Shown here piece after piece: positions 26,015 through 34,466 of a stretch of 64,000 nt of DNA; the stretch's first letter is position 1; each line of letters begins with the position of its first letter. A program made the translations under genes and the position numbers. The notes beneath the pieces were generated by a model that had not been told where the DNA came from, made no database searches, and worked only from the letters and a program-made list of their open reading frames with translations. This DNA is from CBDBIK01 sp965206145 (GTDB lineage: Bacteria; Pseudomonadota; Alphaproteobacteria; TMED109): NCBI GenBank assembly GCA_965206145.1, contig CBDBIK010000006.1:170137-234136 (forward strand), written 5' to 3'.

Positions 26015-26536
26015 TTAGCTATTTCGAAACTTGCTGAGGACGAATTTCCCTGTTGCCAGCAGGATGCAGCCGACCACGAGAAACTGGTTCACAAGCACAA
26101 GAATCGTCTTGGTTTCCGTAAACAGTGATGCGCTTTGTACCTGTCCTTCTGAAATGTCAGGGTATTGCAGCAACAGATTCGTGATCTGGATATTTTCGCC
26201 AAGATCAACAAGACCCGTTATGACCGGGATGATGGCCAACCAACCAAGCAGGTCGTTTGCACGGAAACGGTAAATCAGGCCGGCAAAAAAGGTCACATAG
26301 ATCAGTGGAAACAGAGTGTCCAAAGTGGGGCTGGCTATTGAATAGATGCGGCGGCCATCTTCGCCATATTGATCCATCAGTTCCTGAACAAGCGCGAAAT
26401 CATATTCGGATTTTCCATCAAGGCTTTCACCACCGATAGGGAGGTTGGGAAAGATCACCATAGCAAATAGAAAAGTTCCGATGAACGTCAAGATTAGAAC
26501 TTTGGTTTTTGCAGCAAATTGAAAGTAACGAGTCAT
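26015..26536 (-). CDS. Four-helix integral membrane protein, unknown function
   Basis: 173 aa with predicted membrane helices near residues 11-30, 74-92, 95-115 and 140-162. The first loop carries the hydrophilic segment PIGGESLDGKSEYDFALVQE. I do not recognise the family. The base composition is close to the island genes. A defence link is possible from location only. Confidence 0.6.
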   Translation of the reverse strand: MTRYFQFAAKTKVLILTFIGTFLFAMVIFPNLPIGGESLDGKSEYDFALVQELMDQYGEDGRRIYSIASPTLDTLFPLIYVTFFAGLIYRFRANDLLGWLAIIPVITGLVDLGENIQITNLLLQYPDISEGQVQSASLFTETKTILVLVNQFLVVGCILLATGKFVLSKFRNS

Positions 26537-26648
26537 GGGTTTATACCGGTCTATACCTTTGCAAAAAGAGCGGCAGACAAGACCACCGTAAATAATTTGG
26601 ATTCCATACCTGTCACTTCTTTTATCGAAGTCAGAATCACAACAACAA

Positions 26649-26830
26649 ATTACACCAACGATATTTGCACTTCAAGGCTCACGGCCTTTGTATATGCGCG
26701 TAAGCGCTTCATGCTGATATTGCGTCCGCTTTCAATTTGGGAAACAGCACTTTGTACCCATGCGTTCAGCCACTTGCGCTCGAGTTAAGTCCCAGATGGA
26801 ATTAGGTTTTCGCGTTCACCGACAATTTTC
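26649..26830 (-). pseudogene. XRE-family HTH antitoxin relic
   Basis: On the minus strand the codons for DLTRAQVAERMGT (helix-turn-helix start) are followed, after a frame change near 26,745, by SAVSQIESGRNISMKRLRAY and TKAVSLEVQISLV, ending with a TAA at 26,649. Joined, this is the HTH domain of a HigA/XRE-type antitoxin. A further frame break lies near 26,795. There is no adjacent intact toxin. Confidence 0.6.
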
Positions 26831-26835
26831 GATAT

Positions 26836-27486
26836 TCAAGCTTCTTCTTTCTGAAGCCTTTTCTCTATATATCCTGTGACCGTTTCGGACACGACTTCCC
26901 GTTGATCGCCGAAGAAGTGATCCGCTTCCTTAATGCGCACGTACTTAATTGCAGTCCTCTTCTGCAGGGAAAGCCGTTCCACGAGATCGCTGACTTCCTG
27001 TTCAGGCACGATGGTATCGGCCCCTCCCTGGATGATTAGACCCGAGCTCGGGCAGGGTGACAGGAACGTGAAGTCGCGATGGTTCACAGGTGGGGAGACA
27101 GTAACAAACCCCTTGATTTCAGGTCGACGCATTAGCAGGTGGAAGGCGAGCCACGCTCCGAAGGAAAATCCACTTACCCACACCTTCTTACTGTCAGGAT
27201 AGGTCGATTGTAACCAATCGAGAGCGGCGGCAGCGTCGACCAGTTCCCCTTCACCGTTATCGTATTTTCCTTCGCTCATACCGACGCCGCGAAAATTGAA
27301 ACGGAGTACTGAAAACCCTTGTCGAGCGAAAGACTGGAAGAGGGTGTAGACGACCTTGTTGTTCATGGTTCCGCCGTGCCGTGGATCCGGGTGTAGCACC
27401 ACCGCGAGCGGGGGATTGGGGGTGCTGGACTGATGGAGGCGGGCTTCGATTCGCCCTGCGGGGCCGTTGATAAGGACGTCGGGCAT
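26836..27486 (-). CDS. Alpha/beta hydrolase (COG2945-like)
   Basis: 216 aa, a compact serine hydrolase. It has the oxyanion-region motif LHPDPRHGGTMNNKVV, FRGVGMSEG, the nucleophile elbow GFSFGAW (Ser near residue 116), the acid in GGADTIVP and the catalytic histidine in EADHFFG. The substrate is unknown. It is divergent from cysE, and this gene marks the return to host-like composition at the right edge of the island. Confidence 0.85.
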   Translation of the reverse strand: MPDVLINGPAGRIEARLHQSSTPNPPLAVVLHPDPRHGGTMNNKVVYTLFQSFARQGFSVLRFNFRGVGMSEGKYDNGEGELVDAAAALDWLQSTYPDSKKVWVSGFSFGAWLAFHLLMRRPEIKGFVTVSPPVNHRDFTFLSPCPSSGLIIQGGADTIVPEQEVSDLVERLSLQKRTAIKYVRIKEADHFFGDQREVVSETVTGYIEKRLQKEEA

Positions 27487-27661
27487 GGGCGGGGTTCACC
27501 GGCTGGCGTGTATCTTGCCCGTTCCACACGAGCAGGCTCTTCCGGCCGCGGCTTTTCTTGACGATGCGAGAGGAAGATTTTATACATTCAATGCGTTGCA
27601 ATTGCCAGCGGGCGCGTGGATTTCACGTCGACGTGCGCCTGCCGGGAGACGCTCCCACACA

Positions 27662-28354
27662 ATGTTTAAAGCTCTGAAGGACAATTTTCAGGACGTTCGT
27701 GCCCGTGATCCTGCCGCTCGCAGCATTCTGGAGATCCTGCTTTGCTACCCAGGGGTGCACGCGATTGCGGGTTATCGCGTCGCGCATTGGCTCTGGAAAC
27801 GACGTCTTCACCTTCTTGGTCGTTTGATCTCGCACCTCACCCGGTTTTTTACCGGGATCGAGATCCACCCTGGTGCCACCATCGGGCGGCGGCTTTTCAT
27901 CGACCACGGAATGGGCGTCGTGATCGGTGAAACGTCCGAAATTGGGGACGATTGCTTCCTCTACCAGGGAGTCACACTTGGTGGCACCTCGCTCAGTCCC
28001 GGTAAACGCCATCCGACTCTCGACGATGGGGTGATTGTCGGTGCAGGTGCCAAAGTGCTGGGCCCTATCACGCTCGGCAAGGGTGTCCGTGTCGGGGCGA
28101 ACGCCGTTGTTTTGAAGAATGTTCCCGAAAACGTTTCGGTTGCCGGTATCCCCGCTCGCGAGATTGGTACCAAGCCGCTCCGCTCTGCCGATGACGGCTC
28201 CACGGCTTACGGGCCCCCCACTGACAACTCCGATCCCGCCCTGAACGCTCTCGATCGCTACTCCAAGGAACTTGAGCACCTCGCCGCCGAGATCGAGGAG
28301 ATGAAGAACGGTTACTCGAAGCTCAGGTCGCGGAAGGCCTCCGGGGAAGGGTAG
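27662..28354 (+). CDS. cysE: Serine O-acetyltransferase
   Basis: A 230-aa short-form CysE (EpsC-like). It catalyses acetyl-CoA plus serine to O-acetylserine, the first step of cysteine synthesis. The N-terminal helical region includes DPAARSILEILLCYPGVHAI. The left-handed beta-helix has hexapeptide repeats with the catalytic His/Asp in FIDHGMGVVIGET, then GVTLGGTSLSPGKRHPT and GANAVVLKNVP. ATG 27662 was chosen; the frame is open from 27467 without similarity. It feeds cysteine to the desulfurases downstream. Confidence 0.93.
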   Translation: MFKALKDNFQDVRARDPAARSILEILLCYPGVHAIAGYRVAHWLWKRRLHLLGRLISHLTRFFTGIEIHPGATIGRRLFIDHGMGVVIGETSEIGDDCFLYQGVTLGGTSLSPGKRHPTLDDGVIVGAGAKVLGPITLGKGVRVGANAVVLKNVPENVSVAGIPAREIGTKPLRSADDGSTAYGPPTDNSDPALNALDRYSKELEHLAAEIEEMKNGYSKLRSRKASGEG

Positions 28355-28385
28355 GTCGACCTTGTCTTCTGGGACTGGAGGCGGC

Positions 28386-29492
28386 GTGCAGGCGACCTAC
28401 CTCGACTACAACGCAACGGCACCCCTGCTGCCTGAAGCTCGTGAGGCGATGCTCTCCGCCATGGACGAGGTGGGGAACGCGTTTTCCGTGCACGCCACAG
28501 GCCGTGCCGCACGCAACATCGTTGAAAATGCTCGTGAAGAGGTCGCCGTTTCTGTCGCCGTATCCCCGGACGATGTTATCTTCACCTCCGGAGCCACTGA
28601 GGCGAATGCCATGGCTCTTGCTGCTACGGACGGTGGAAGGGTTTTGGCCTCCGCCATCGAGCACGATTCTGTGCTTGCCCAGTGGCCTGATGCCGAGCGA
28701 GTGGGAGTTCGTCCTGACGGCACGCTCGATATCGGCGATCTTTCGCGTCGTCTTGCAGAACCGCCTCGCCCTGTCTTGTTCGCACTGATGCTCGCCAACA
28801 ACGAAACCGGGGCCATTCAGCCTGTTCAGGAGGCTTCTCGCCTTGCGGCTGAGGTGGGCGTTCCCGTTCACTGCGATACGGCCCAAGCTTGGGGCAAGAT
28901 GGAATTCGGGCTGGACAGGCTCGGGGTCTCTTCAATGGTGTTGTCCGCACACAAAGCGGGCGGCCCCAAGGGGGCGGGTGCTCTCGTCTTGGGGCCAGGT
29001 GTGGACTACCCCGCGCTGATCCGGGGCGGGGGACAGGAACGCGGGCGTCGCGCCGGCACGGAAAACGTTCCTGCCATCGCAGGTTTCGGGGCCGTTGCCG
29101 CCCTTGATCGTACCTCCATGAACGGAGTCAGGACGCTGCGCGACCGTCTTGAGAGCAAGGTAGCTGCCGTCGCGCCGAGCACAGTTGTTATTGCCGTGGA
29201 TGCACCCCGGCTTTCGAACACGTCGATGCTTTCCCTGCCGGGTGCCGAAAGCGAAACACTCGTCATCCGCCTGGATCTGGAAGGTTTCGCGGTGGGAGCG
29301 GGGGCTGCGTGCTCATCGGGTACGGTAGGTCCCAGTCATGTTTTAGCTGCGATGAATATTGATCCTGCCGTTGCGAGCGGTGCCATCCGGGTAAGTCTGG
29401 GGACTGGCACCACGGAGCGCGAAGTCGACGCATTCTCTACCGCCTGGGGACGAATCGCTTCCGAGACTCCTGCCTGCCGTGCTGCGGCCTGA
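28386..29492 (+). CDS. Cysteine desulfurase-like protein (NifS/IscS group I)
   Basis: 368 aa of the class V aminotransferase fold. It has YLDYNATAPL, FTSGATEANAMAL, the PLP lysine in LSAHKAGGPKG and the sulfur-carrying cysteine in ACSSGTVGPSHVL. It has GRRAGTENVPA and lacks the long C-terminal IscU-binding tail. GTG 28386 with GGAGG upstream was chosen; a TTG at 28362 is possible. It lies directly before a second desulfurase. Confidence 0.88.
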   Translation: MQATYLDYNATAPLLPEAREAMLSAMDEVGNAFSVHATGRAARNIVENAREEVAVSVAVSPDDVIFTSGATEANAMALAATDGGRVLASAIEHDSVLAQWPDAERVGVRPDGTLDIGDLSRRLAEPPRPVLFALMLANNETGAIQPVQEASRLAAEVGVPVHCDTAQAWGKMEFGLDRLGVSSMVLSAHKAGGPKGAGALVLGPGVDYPALIRGGGQERGRRAGTENVPAIAGFGAVAALDRTSMNGVRTLRDRLESKVAAVAPSTVVIAVDAPRLSNTSMLSLPGAESETLVIRLDLEGFAVGAGAACSSGTVGPSHVLAAMNIDPAVASGAIRVSLGTGTTEREVDAFSTAWGRIASETPACRAAA

Positions 29493-29499
29493 AGCCACG

Positions 29500-30666
29500 A
29501 TGGCAGACTTTCATCCCATTTACCTGGATTGTCAGGCAACGACTCCCGTTGATCCTCGCGTACTCAATGCGATGCTTCCCTACTTTAGCGAGCGTTTCGG
29601 CAATCCCCACGGAGATGTTCACGGCTATGGGCGCGAGGCCGCGGACGCGGTGGAAGAAGCTCGCACGCAGGTCGCCGAACTAATCAGCGCGGAACCTCGG
29701 GAAATTATCTTCACCTCGGGTGCGACCGAATCAAACAACCTCGCTATCAAGGGGAGTGCCCACTACCACCACCCCCGTCGCGATGGGATCGTCAGCGTCG
29801 AAACCGAGCACAAATGCGTGCTCGAATCTTGTGCCGCTCTCGCACGGGAGGGATTTCGAACGCAGATGCTTCTTGTTGGAAGCGATGGCTTGGTGGATAC
29901 GGACGCATTGGCCGCAGTGGTCAATGAACGCACCGCCATTGTCTCAGTGATGGCGGCGAACAACGAAATCGGCACCCTCCAGCCTCTTCGTGAGATTGCC
30001 CGCGCTTGCAGGGAAAGTGGTGCCCCTTTTCATACCGACGCAGCACAGGCAGCGGGGAAAATTCCGTTCGATGTGGAGTCTCTCGGAGTCGATCTGGTGA
30101 GCATCTCGGCCCACAAAATGTATGGCCCCAAGGGCATCGGTGCTCTCTATGTCCGCCGCCGTCCCCGGGCCCGTCTTGTGCCCCTGTTCGATGGGGGTGG
30201 CCAGGAGCGCACCGTGCGCTCGGGCACGGTTCCTGTTCCGCTCGCTGTGGGCTTCGGCTGTGCTGCCCGCATCGCAAGGGAGGAAATGAAGGAGGAGGGA
30301 GATCGCGCGCAAAGGCTCCGAGACCGAATGCTGGAAGCGCTTCGCGGACGCATCCCCGATCTCGTGGTGCATGGGAGCATGGAGGCAAGACTTCCCGGTA
30401 ACCTCAGCATCGCCCTTCCGGGCGTGGATGCGAATGCTCTCGTGCGTTCTCTCGAAGATGTTGCGGTGTCTACGGGTTCAGCCTGTTCCGCTACCTCTGT
30501 GGAGCCTTCCTACGTGCTTCGTGCGATTGGTCTTGACGAAACGACCGCCCGGGCCACATTCCGCATCTCCCCCGGACGTTTCACCACTGCCGACGAGATC
30601 GACCGAGCCGCCGTTTCCATTGCGGATCGAGCTGTAGCGCTCGGCAGCTCTCGTCCAGCCGCTTGA
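29500..30666 (+). CDS. Cysteine desulfurase (IscS/NifS-like)
   Basis: 388 aa with YLDCQATTPVDPRV, FTSGATESNNLAIKG, the PLP lysine in SAHKMYGPKGIGALYV and the catalytic cysteine in STGSACSATSVEPSYVL. The group I active-site loop is present. It starts 8 nt after the previous desulfurase and is followed by a 2Fe-2S ferredoxin and mnmA. A role in Fe-S assembly and tRNA thiolation is likely. Together with sufS, the window has three desulfurases. Confidence 0.92.
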   Translation: MADFHPIYLDCQATTPVDPRVLNAMLPYFSERFGNPHGDVHGYGREAADAVEEARTQVAELISAEPREIIFTSGATESNNLAIKGSAHYHHPRRDGIVSVETEHKCVLESCAALAREGFRTQMLLVGSDGLVDTDALAAVVNERTAIVSVMAANNEIGTLQPLREIARACRESGAPFHTDAAQAAGKIPFDVESLGVDLVSISAHKMYGPKGIGALYVRRRPRARLVPLFDGGGQERTVRSGTVPVPLAVGFGCAARIAREEMKEEGDRAQRLRDRMLEALRGRIPDLVVHGSMEARLPGNLSIALPGVDANALVRSLEDVAVSTGSACSATSVEPSYVLRAIGLDETTARATFRISPGRFTTADEIDRAAVSIADRAVALGSSRPAA

Positions 30667-30670
30667 GCCA

Positions 30671-31003
30671 ATGCCCCGCATCATTTTTCGCCTTCCCGAC
30701 GGTACCGAATGCGGTTTTGAAGAGCCTGCAGGTCTCTCGGTTCTGGACGTGGCTCATAAGCATGGCCTTGATCTTGAGGGGGCCTGCGAGGCATCACTCG
30801 CTTGCTCGACCTGCCATGTGGTTGTCGATTCCGCATGGTATGGACGCCTCCTGACCGCAAGTGAAGATGAAGAAGACATGCTCGATCTTGCCTGGGGGCT
30901 TACGCCCACTTCCCGTCTCGGATGCCAGATCACGCTCACCGATGAGCTCGACGGGCTCGTGGTGCAGCTACCAGGCCAGACCCGCGATGTCAGACTTACC
31001 TGA
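30671..31003 (+). CDS. fdx: Adrenodoxin-type 2Fe-2S ferredoxin
   Basis: 110 aa with the ligand pattern CEASLACSTCHVVV (C-x5-C-x2-C) and a fourth cysteine in SRLGCQIT, the Isc-type/adrenodoxin arrangement. The acidic helix SEDEEDMLDLAWGL is the usual partner-docking surface. It would supply electrons during Fe-S cluster assembly on sulfur released by the adjacent desulfurases. It starts 4 nt after the desulfurase stop. Confidence 0.93.
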   Translation: MPRIIFRLPDGTECGFEEPAGLSVLDVAHKHGLDLEGACEASLACSTCHVVVDSAWYGRLLTASEDEEDMLDLAWGLTPTSRLGCQITLTDELDGLVVQLPGQTRDVRLT

Positions 31004-31009
31004 GGGACT

Positions 31010-31966
31010 ATGACAAACGTTCTCAGAACGCCCGAGGAGAAGTTCGTTGGACTTTCTGGCTATCCCTTCGAAGCGCATTACCTCGAAGAAGTAGCGGGCT
31101 TCGAAGGCGTAGGTGATCCCGTGCGCATGCATTTCCTTGATGAAGGGAAGGGTGATCTCACGTACCTGTTGCTCCACGGTCACCCGACGTGGTCGTATCT
31201 CTATCGTCGACTGATCCCCATCATCACCAAGGCTGGGCACAGGGCACTCGCTCCGGACCTGCCCGGCTTTGGGCGTTCGGACAAACCCAAGAACCCCGCT
31301 TCCTACACGTTTGAGGGGCTTCGCACCTCGCTCGTGGACCTCATTGAGCGACTTGATTTGCAGAACGTGGTACTGGTGGTGCACGAGTGGGGTGGCACCC
31401 TTGGTCTCACGATTCCACCGAAGATGCCTGAGCGCTTCGCCGGTCTGATTTGCTTCAACACTTGGCTTGCGACCGGAGAGCGCCGTCTTGCGGACGGCTA
31501 CCGGAACTGGATTGAGCGTGCTTCCTCTGAGAGTGACCTCAATGTGCGCGCGCTCATGGCGCGTGCCAACAGAATTCTCACTCTGGAGGAGTGCAACGCT
31601 TATCAAGCACCTTTCCCCGACGAGGCGCACAAGGCCGCGCTCGTCGCCCTGCCGAAGATTCTACCTATCAAAAAGGATGCGCCGGGAGCCGAGCGTTCGC
31701 GCGAGGCACAGTCATGGTGGCGCGAAGATTTTGATGGTGTCGCCATGATGCTTGCTGGGATGCGCGATCCCCTCATGCCTCCCGACCTCATGCGTGAACT
31801 TGCGGCTGATTTCCACAATTTGGCTGCCCCGATCGCCGTGGGCAGCGCAGGTCATTTTGTACCGGAATGGGCGGAGGAGTTTGGCGAGGACCTCATCGCC
31901 GAGATTGGTTCGCTGCTGGCGGCGGAAAAAGTGTCTGGCAAAGAGGAAATGGAGGACGTGACGTGA
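31010..31966 (+). CDS. Haloalkane dehalogenase-like alpha/beta hydrolase with Glu nucleophile
   Basis: A 318-aa protein closely resembling DhlA-type haloalkane dehalogenases: FLDEGKGDLTYLLLHGHPTWSYLYR, APDLPGFGRSDKP, the acid in GMRDPLMPP and the histidine in AGHFVPEWAEE. At the nucleophile elbow the family has (Q/H)DWGG, while this protein has VVHEWGG (GAG codon), so the nucleophilic Asp is replaced by Glu. The halide-binding Trp after it is kept. Dehalogenase activity is therefore doubtful. It is overlapped 4 nt by mnmA. Confidence 0.85.
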   Translation: MTNVLRTPEEKFVGLSGYPFEAHYLEEVAGFEGVGDPVRMHFLDEGKGDLTYLLLHGHPTWSYLYRRLIPIITKAGHRALAPDLPGFGRSDKPKNPASYTFEGLRTSLVDLIERLDLQNVVLVVHEWGGTLGLTIPPKMPERFAGLICFNTWLATGERRLADGYRNWIERASSESDLNVRALMARANRILTLEECNAYQAPFPDEAHKAALVALPKILPIKKDAPGAERSREAQSWWREDFDGVAMMLAGMRDPLMPPDLMRELAADFHNLAAPIAVGSAGHFVPEWAEEFGEDLIAEIGSLLAAEKVSGKEEMEDVT

Positions 31967-33066
31967 GCGGCAAAGGCAGAGTCGTGGTTGCCATGTCGGG
32001 TGGTGTCGACAGTTCCGTTGTCGCCGCCATGCTCGCAGACGAAGGTCATGAGGTCGTGGGAATCACGCTCCGGCTGCATTCCGGAGGTGAGTCGAGGACG
32101 GCCACGAAGACCTGCTGTGCCGGCCGCGACATCCACGACGCTAGGCAGGTTGCGGATCGCCTCGGTATCGCACACTACGTGCTGGACTACGAGGAGCGTT
32201 TCCGGCGCGACGTGATCCAGGACTTCGCGGACAGTTATGCAGCGGGCGAGACTCCGATTCCCTGTGTCCGCTGCAACCAGCGGGTAAAATTTCGTGATCT
32301 GCTGGAAACGACGGGTAAGCTCGGTGCAAACTGGCTTGCTACTGGCCATTACGTTCGCCGTCTTGAAGGCACGGATGGTCTTGAACTCCATGCAGGACGC
32401 GATGCCGGCAAGGATCAGAGCTATTTTCTGTTCTCTACGACCTCGAGCCAACTTGCGCGCCTCCGCTTCCCTCTCGGGGGTCTCACCAAGGAAGAGACTC
32501 GAGCGCGTGCCAAGATTTTTGGGCTTGCAATCGCAGACAAGCCCGATAGCCAGGATATCTGTTTCGTGCCTGACGGTGCCTATCGGGACATTGTTCGAAA
32601 GCTCCGCCCCGATACGGATTCTCCAGGTGAAATTATCCATGTCGACGGCCGAATCCTCGGGCAACACGAGGGAATCGCTGGATTCACTGTAGGGCAGCGC
32701 CGGGGGATCGGAATTGCAGACAAGGGACCGCTTTACGTAGTGGAGATCCAGACAGAAAAGCGACGGGTAATCGTGGGCCCCCGAGATGCTCTCGGGACGG
32801 CCAGATTCACGGTTGGGGAAGTGAACTGGCTGGGCGCGGACGCAAGCACTACAGATGTGGAGGTGACGGTCAGGGTGCGTTCTTCCCACGACGGATCGCC
32901 GGCCCGAGTTCGCAGAATCGACACAGATCGGGCGGAGGTTGAACTGGCGCGACCGGAAGCCGCCGTTGCCCCGGGCCAGGCGGCAGTTTTCTACCGGGGG
33001 ACCAGGCTCCTGGGGGGGGGATGGATTGAGCGTTCGACGCCTCGGGAGAAGTCTGCGGAGCGTTGA
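31963..33066 (+). CDS. mnmA: tRNA-specific 2-thiouridylase MnmA
   Basis: 367 aa. It thiolates U34 of tRNA-Lys, -Glu and -Gln with persulfide sulfur from a desulfurase. The PP-loop ATP motif is AMSGGVDSSVVA. The catalytic cysteine pair lies in PCVRCNQRVKF and DSQDICFV. A C-terminal beta-barrel follows GQRRGIGI. GTG 31963 overlaps the previous stop by 4 nt; the longer open frame lies over the upstream gene. Its proximity to cysteine desulfurase genes fits the sulfur relay. Confidence 0.95.
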   Translation: MSGKGRVVVAMSGGVDSSVVAAMLADEGHEVVGITLRLHSGGESRTATKTCCAGRDIHDARQVADRLGIAHYVLDYEERFRRDVIQDFADSYAAGETPIPCVRCNQRVKFRDLLETTGKLGANWLATGHYVRRLEGTDGLELHAGRDAGKDQSYFLFSTTSSQLARLRFPLGGLTKEETRARAKIFGLAIADKPDSQDICFVPDGAYRDIVRKLRPDTDSPGEIIHVDGRILGQHEGIAGFTVGQRRGIGIADKGPLYVVEIQTEKRRVIVGPRDALGTARFTVGEVNWLGADASTTDVEVTVRVRSSHDGSPARVRRIDTDRAEVELARPEAAVAPGQAAVFYRGTRLLGGGWIERSTPREKSAER

Positions 33067-33166
33067 CCGTTTGAGAAGGAGCGGCCTATTCTCACGGGCG
33101 TTCGCGTTGCGCGATGCGACTGCCCTCGGGGAAACGGTGACGGAACGCGACATCTTTGGTCTTCGT

Positions 33167-33243
33167 GGCGGGGTAGCTCAGTTGGTTAGAGCAGCGGAAT
33201 CATAATCCGCGTGTCGGGGGTTCAAGTCCCTCTCCCGCCACCA
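33167..33243 (+). tRNA. tRNA-Met (anticodon CAT, elongator type)
   Basis: A 77-nt cloverleaf with encoded CCA. The acceptor is GGCGGGG/TCCCGCC, the anticodon arm GCGGA-ATCATAA-TCCGC and the T arm GGGGG-TTCAAGT-CCCTC. G1-C72 pairing excludes an initiator. tRNA-Ile2 with a lysidine-modified CAT cannot be fully excluded, but the sequence resembles alphaproteobacterial elongator tRNA-Met. Confidence 0.93.
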
Positions 33244-33327
33244 TCCTTCCGTGCGAAGTTTTCCGCTACCGGGGCCGGTTGCCCGCGCCCACGGGTTGGG
33301 ATTGGCCGCTGGCCACGTGCTCTCGCA

Positions 33328-33356
33328 TTGACAGTAGGTCGTGAAAGGTCTACGAA
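33328..33356 (+). promoter_or_regulatory. Sigma-70-type promoter for rplM-rpsI
   Basis: TTGACA (33328-33333), a 17-bp spacer and TACGAA (33351-33356) lie about 50 bp before the rplM ATG, between tRNA-Met and rplM. The match is by eye only. Confidence 0.55.
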
Positions 33357-33404
33357 GCAGGCGGTGCGAGGTTCCTGCGGCTTCGTAGCGTTCGGGGGAA
33401 TTCG

Positions 33405-33881
33405 ATGCGTACCTATTCCGCGCGTCCGGCGGAGATAGAGCGTGTTTGGCACGTGATTGATGCCGAGGGGGTTGTTTTGGGCCGTCTTGCCAGCGTCGTT
33501 GCGACCCGTCTTCGGGGCAAACACAAGCCCATGTACTCGCCCAATCTGGATTGCGGCGACAACATCGTCGTGATCAACGCGCGCAAAGTTCATCTTACCG
33601 GTGCCAAGGCGACGAGAAAGAAGCATCAGTGGCACACGGGCTATCCAGGTGGCCTCAAGGAACGGACTTATGGAAATATCCTTGAAGGGAAACATCCTGA
33701 ACGGGTCGTCGAGCTTGCCGTCCGGCGTATGATCCCCCGTGGTCCCCTTGGTCGTGCCCAGTTGCGTAAGCTTCACGTGTACCCTAACGCTGAGCACCCT
33801 CACGAGGCCCAGAAGCCGGCGCCGATTGATATGGCCGCCCTCAACCCGAAAAATAAACGGAGTCTAGGTAATGGCCGCTGA
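33405..33881 (+). CDS. rplM: 50S ribosomal protein L13
   Basis: 158 aa. Family landmarks are WHVIDAEGVVLGRLAS, VATRLRGKHKPMYSPN, INARKVHLTGAK and the C-terminal region MIPRGPLGRAQLRKLHVY. It is an early-assembly large-subunit protein. The last 11 nt overlap the start of rpsI, so the two genes are translationally coupled. Confidence 0.98.
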   Translation: MRTYSARPAEIERVWHVIDAEGVVLGRLASVVATRLRGKHKPMYSPNLDCGDNIVVINARKVHLTGAKATRKKHQWHTGYPGGLKERTYGNILEGKHPERVVELAVRRMIPRGPLGRAQLRKLHVYPNAEHPHEAQKPAPIDMAALNPKNKRSLGNGR

Positions 33882-34374
33882 AGAAGCTGCAACTCCACCC
33901 CCTGAGAACTCTCCCGAGAGTGGGCAGGTACGACCTTCGGTGGCGGCTTCCGTTCCCGCGGCTTCCGTTGCACCCGTCATTGACGAGTTCAATCGCAGTT
34001 ATGGAACCGGCCGTCGCAAGAGTTCGGCCGCACGTGTGTGGATCAAGCCCGGCACAGGCCGTGTGACCGTCAACGGTAAGCCTCAAGAAGAGTATTTCCC
34101 GCGGGATGCTCACCGCACGCATCTTCAGCGCCCTTTGCAGGTCACGGACCGCCTTGTCGAGCTTGATGTCGTCTGCACCGTGCGCGGTGGAGGTTTCTCA
34201 GGTCAGGCGGGCGCGGTGCGTCACGGGCTGAGCCGGGCGCTTGCCGCTCGTGAGCCGACGCTCGTTCCCAAGTTGCGTGCTGATGGTCTTCTCACGCGGG
34301 ATGCCCGCCGGGTCGAGCGCAAGAAGTACGGCCGCCCGAAGGCACGACGAAGCTTCCAGTTCTCGAAGCGCTGA
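33871..34374 (+). CDS. rpsI: 30S ribosomal protein S9
   Basis: 167 aa. An N-terminal Ala/Pro-rich extension of about 40 residues precedes the conserved core SYGTGRRKSSAARVWIKPG. The core ends with the basic tail KKYGRPKARRSFQFSKR that reaches the decoding site. Such extensions occur in alphaproteobacterial S9. It overlaps rplM by 11 nt and is followed by argC, an order common in this class. Confidence 0.97.
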   Translation: MAAEEAATPPPENSPESGQVRPSVAASVPAASVAPVIDEFNRSYGTGRRKSSAARVWIKPGTGRVTVNGKPQEEYFPRDAHRTHLQRPLQVTDRLVELDVVCTVRGGGFSGQAGAVRHGLSRALAAREPTLVPKLRADGLLTRDARRVERKKYGRPKARRSFQFSKR

Positions 34375-34466
34375 GCCCTTTCGGGCTTCCGCCCACGAAT
34401 GCGTGACAGAGGGCGGTTTCCCGCTCTTTTGTCGTCGCGCCTTTTTCTGCAGGGGTATCTGGTTCC

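Noticed and set aside
34375..34466. Possible terminator after rpsI (GCCCTTTCGGGC and later T runs)
   Set aside because: The hairpin is short and is not directly followed by a T tract; argC follows closely and may be co-transcribed.
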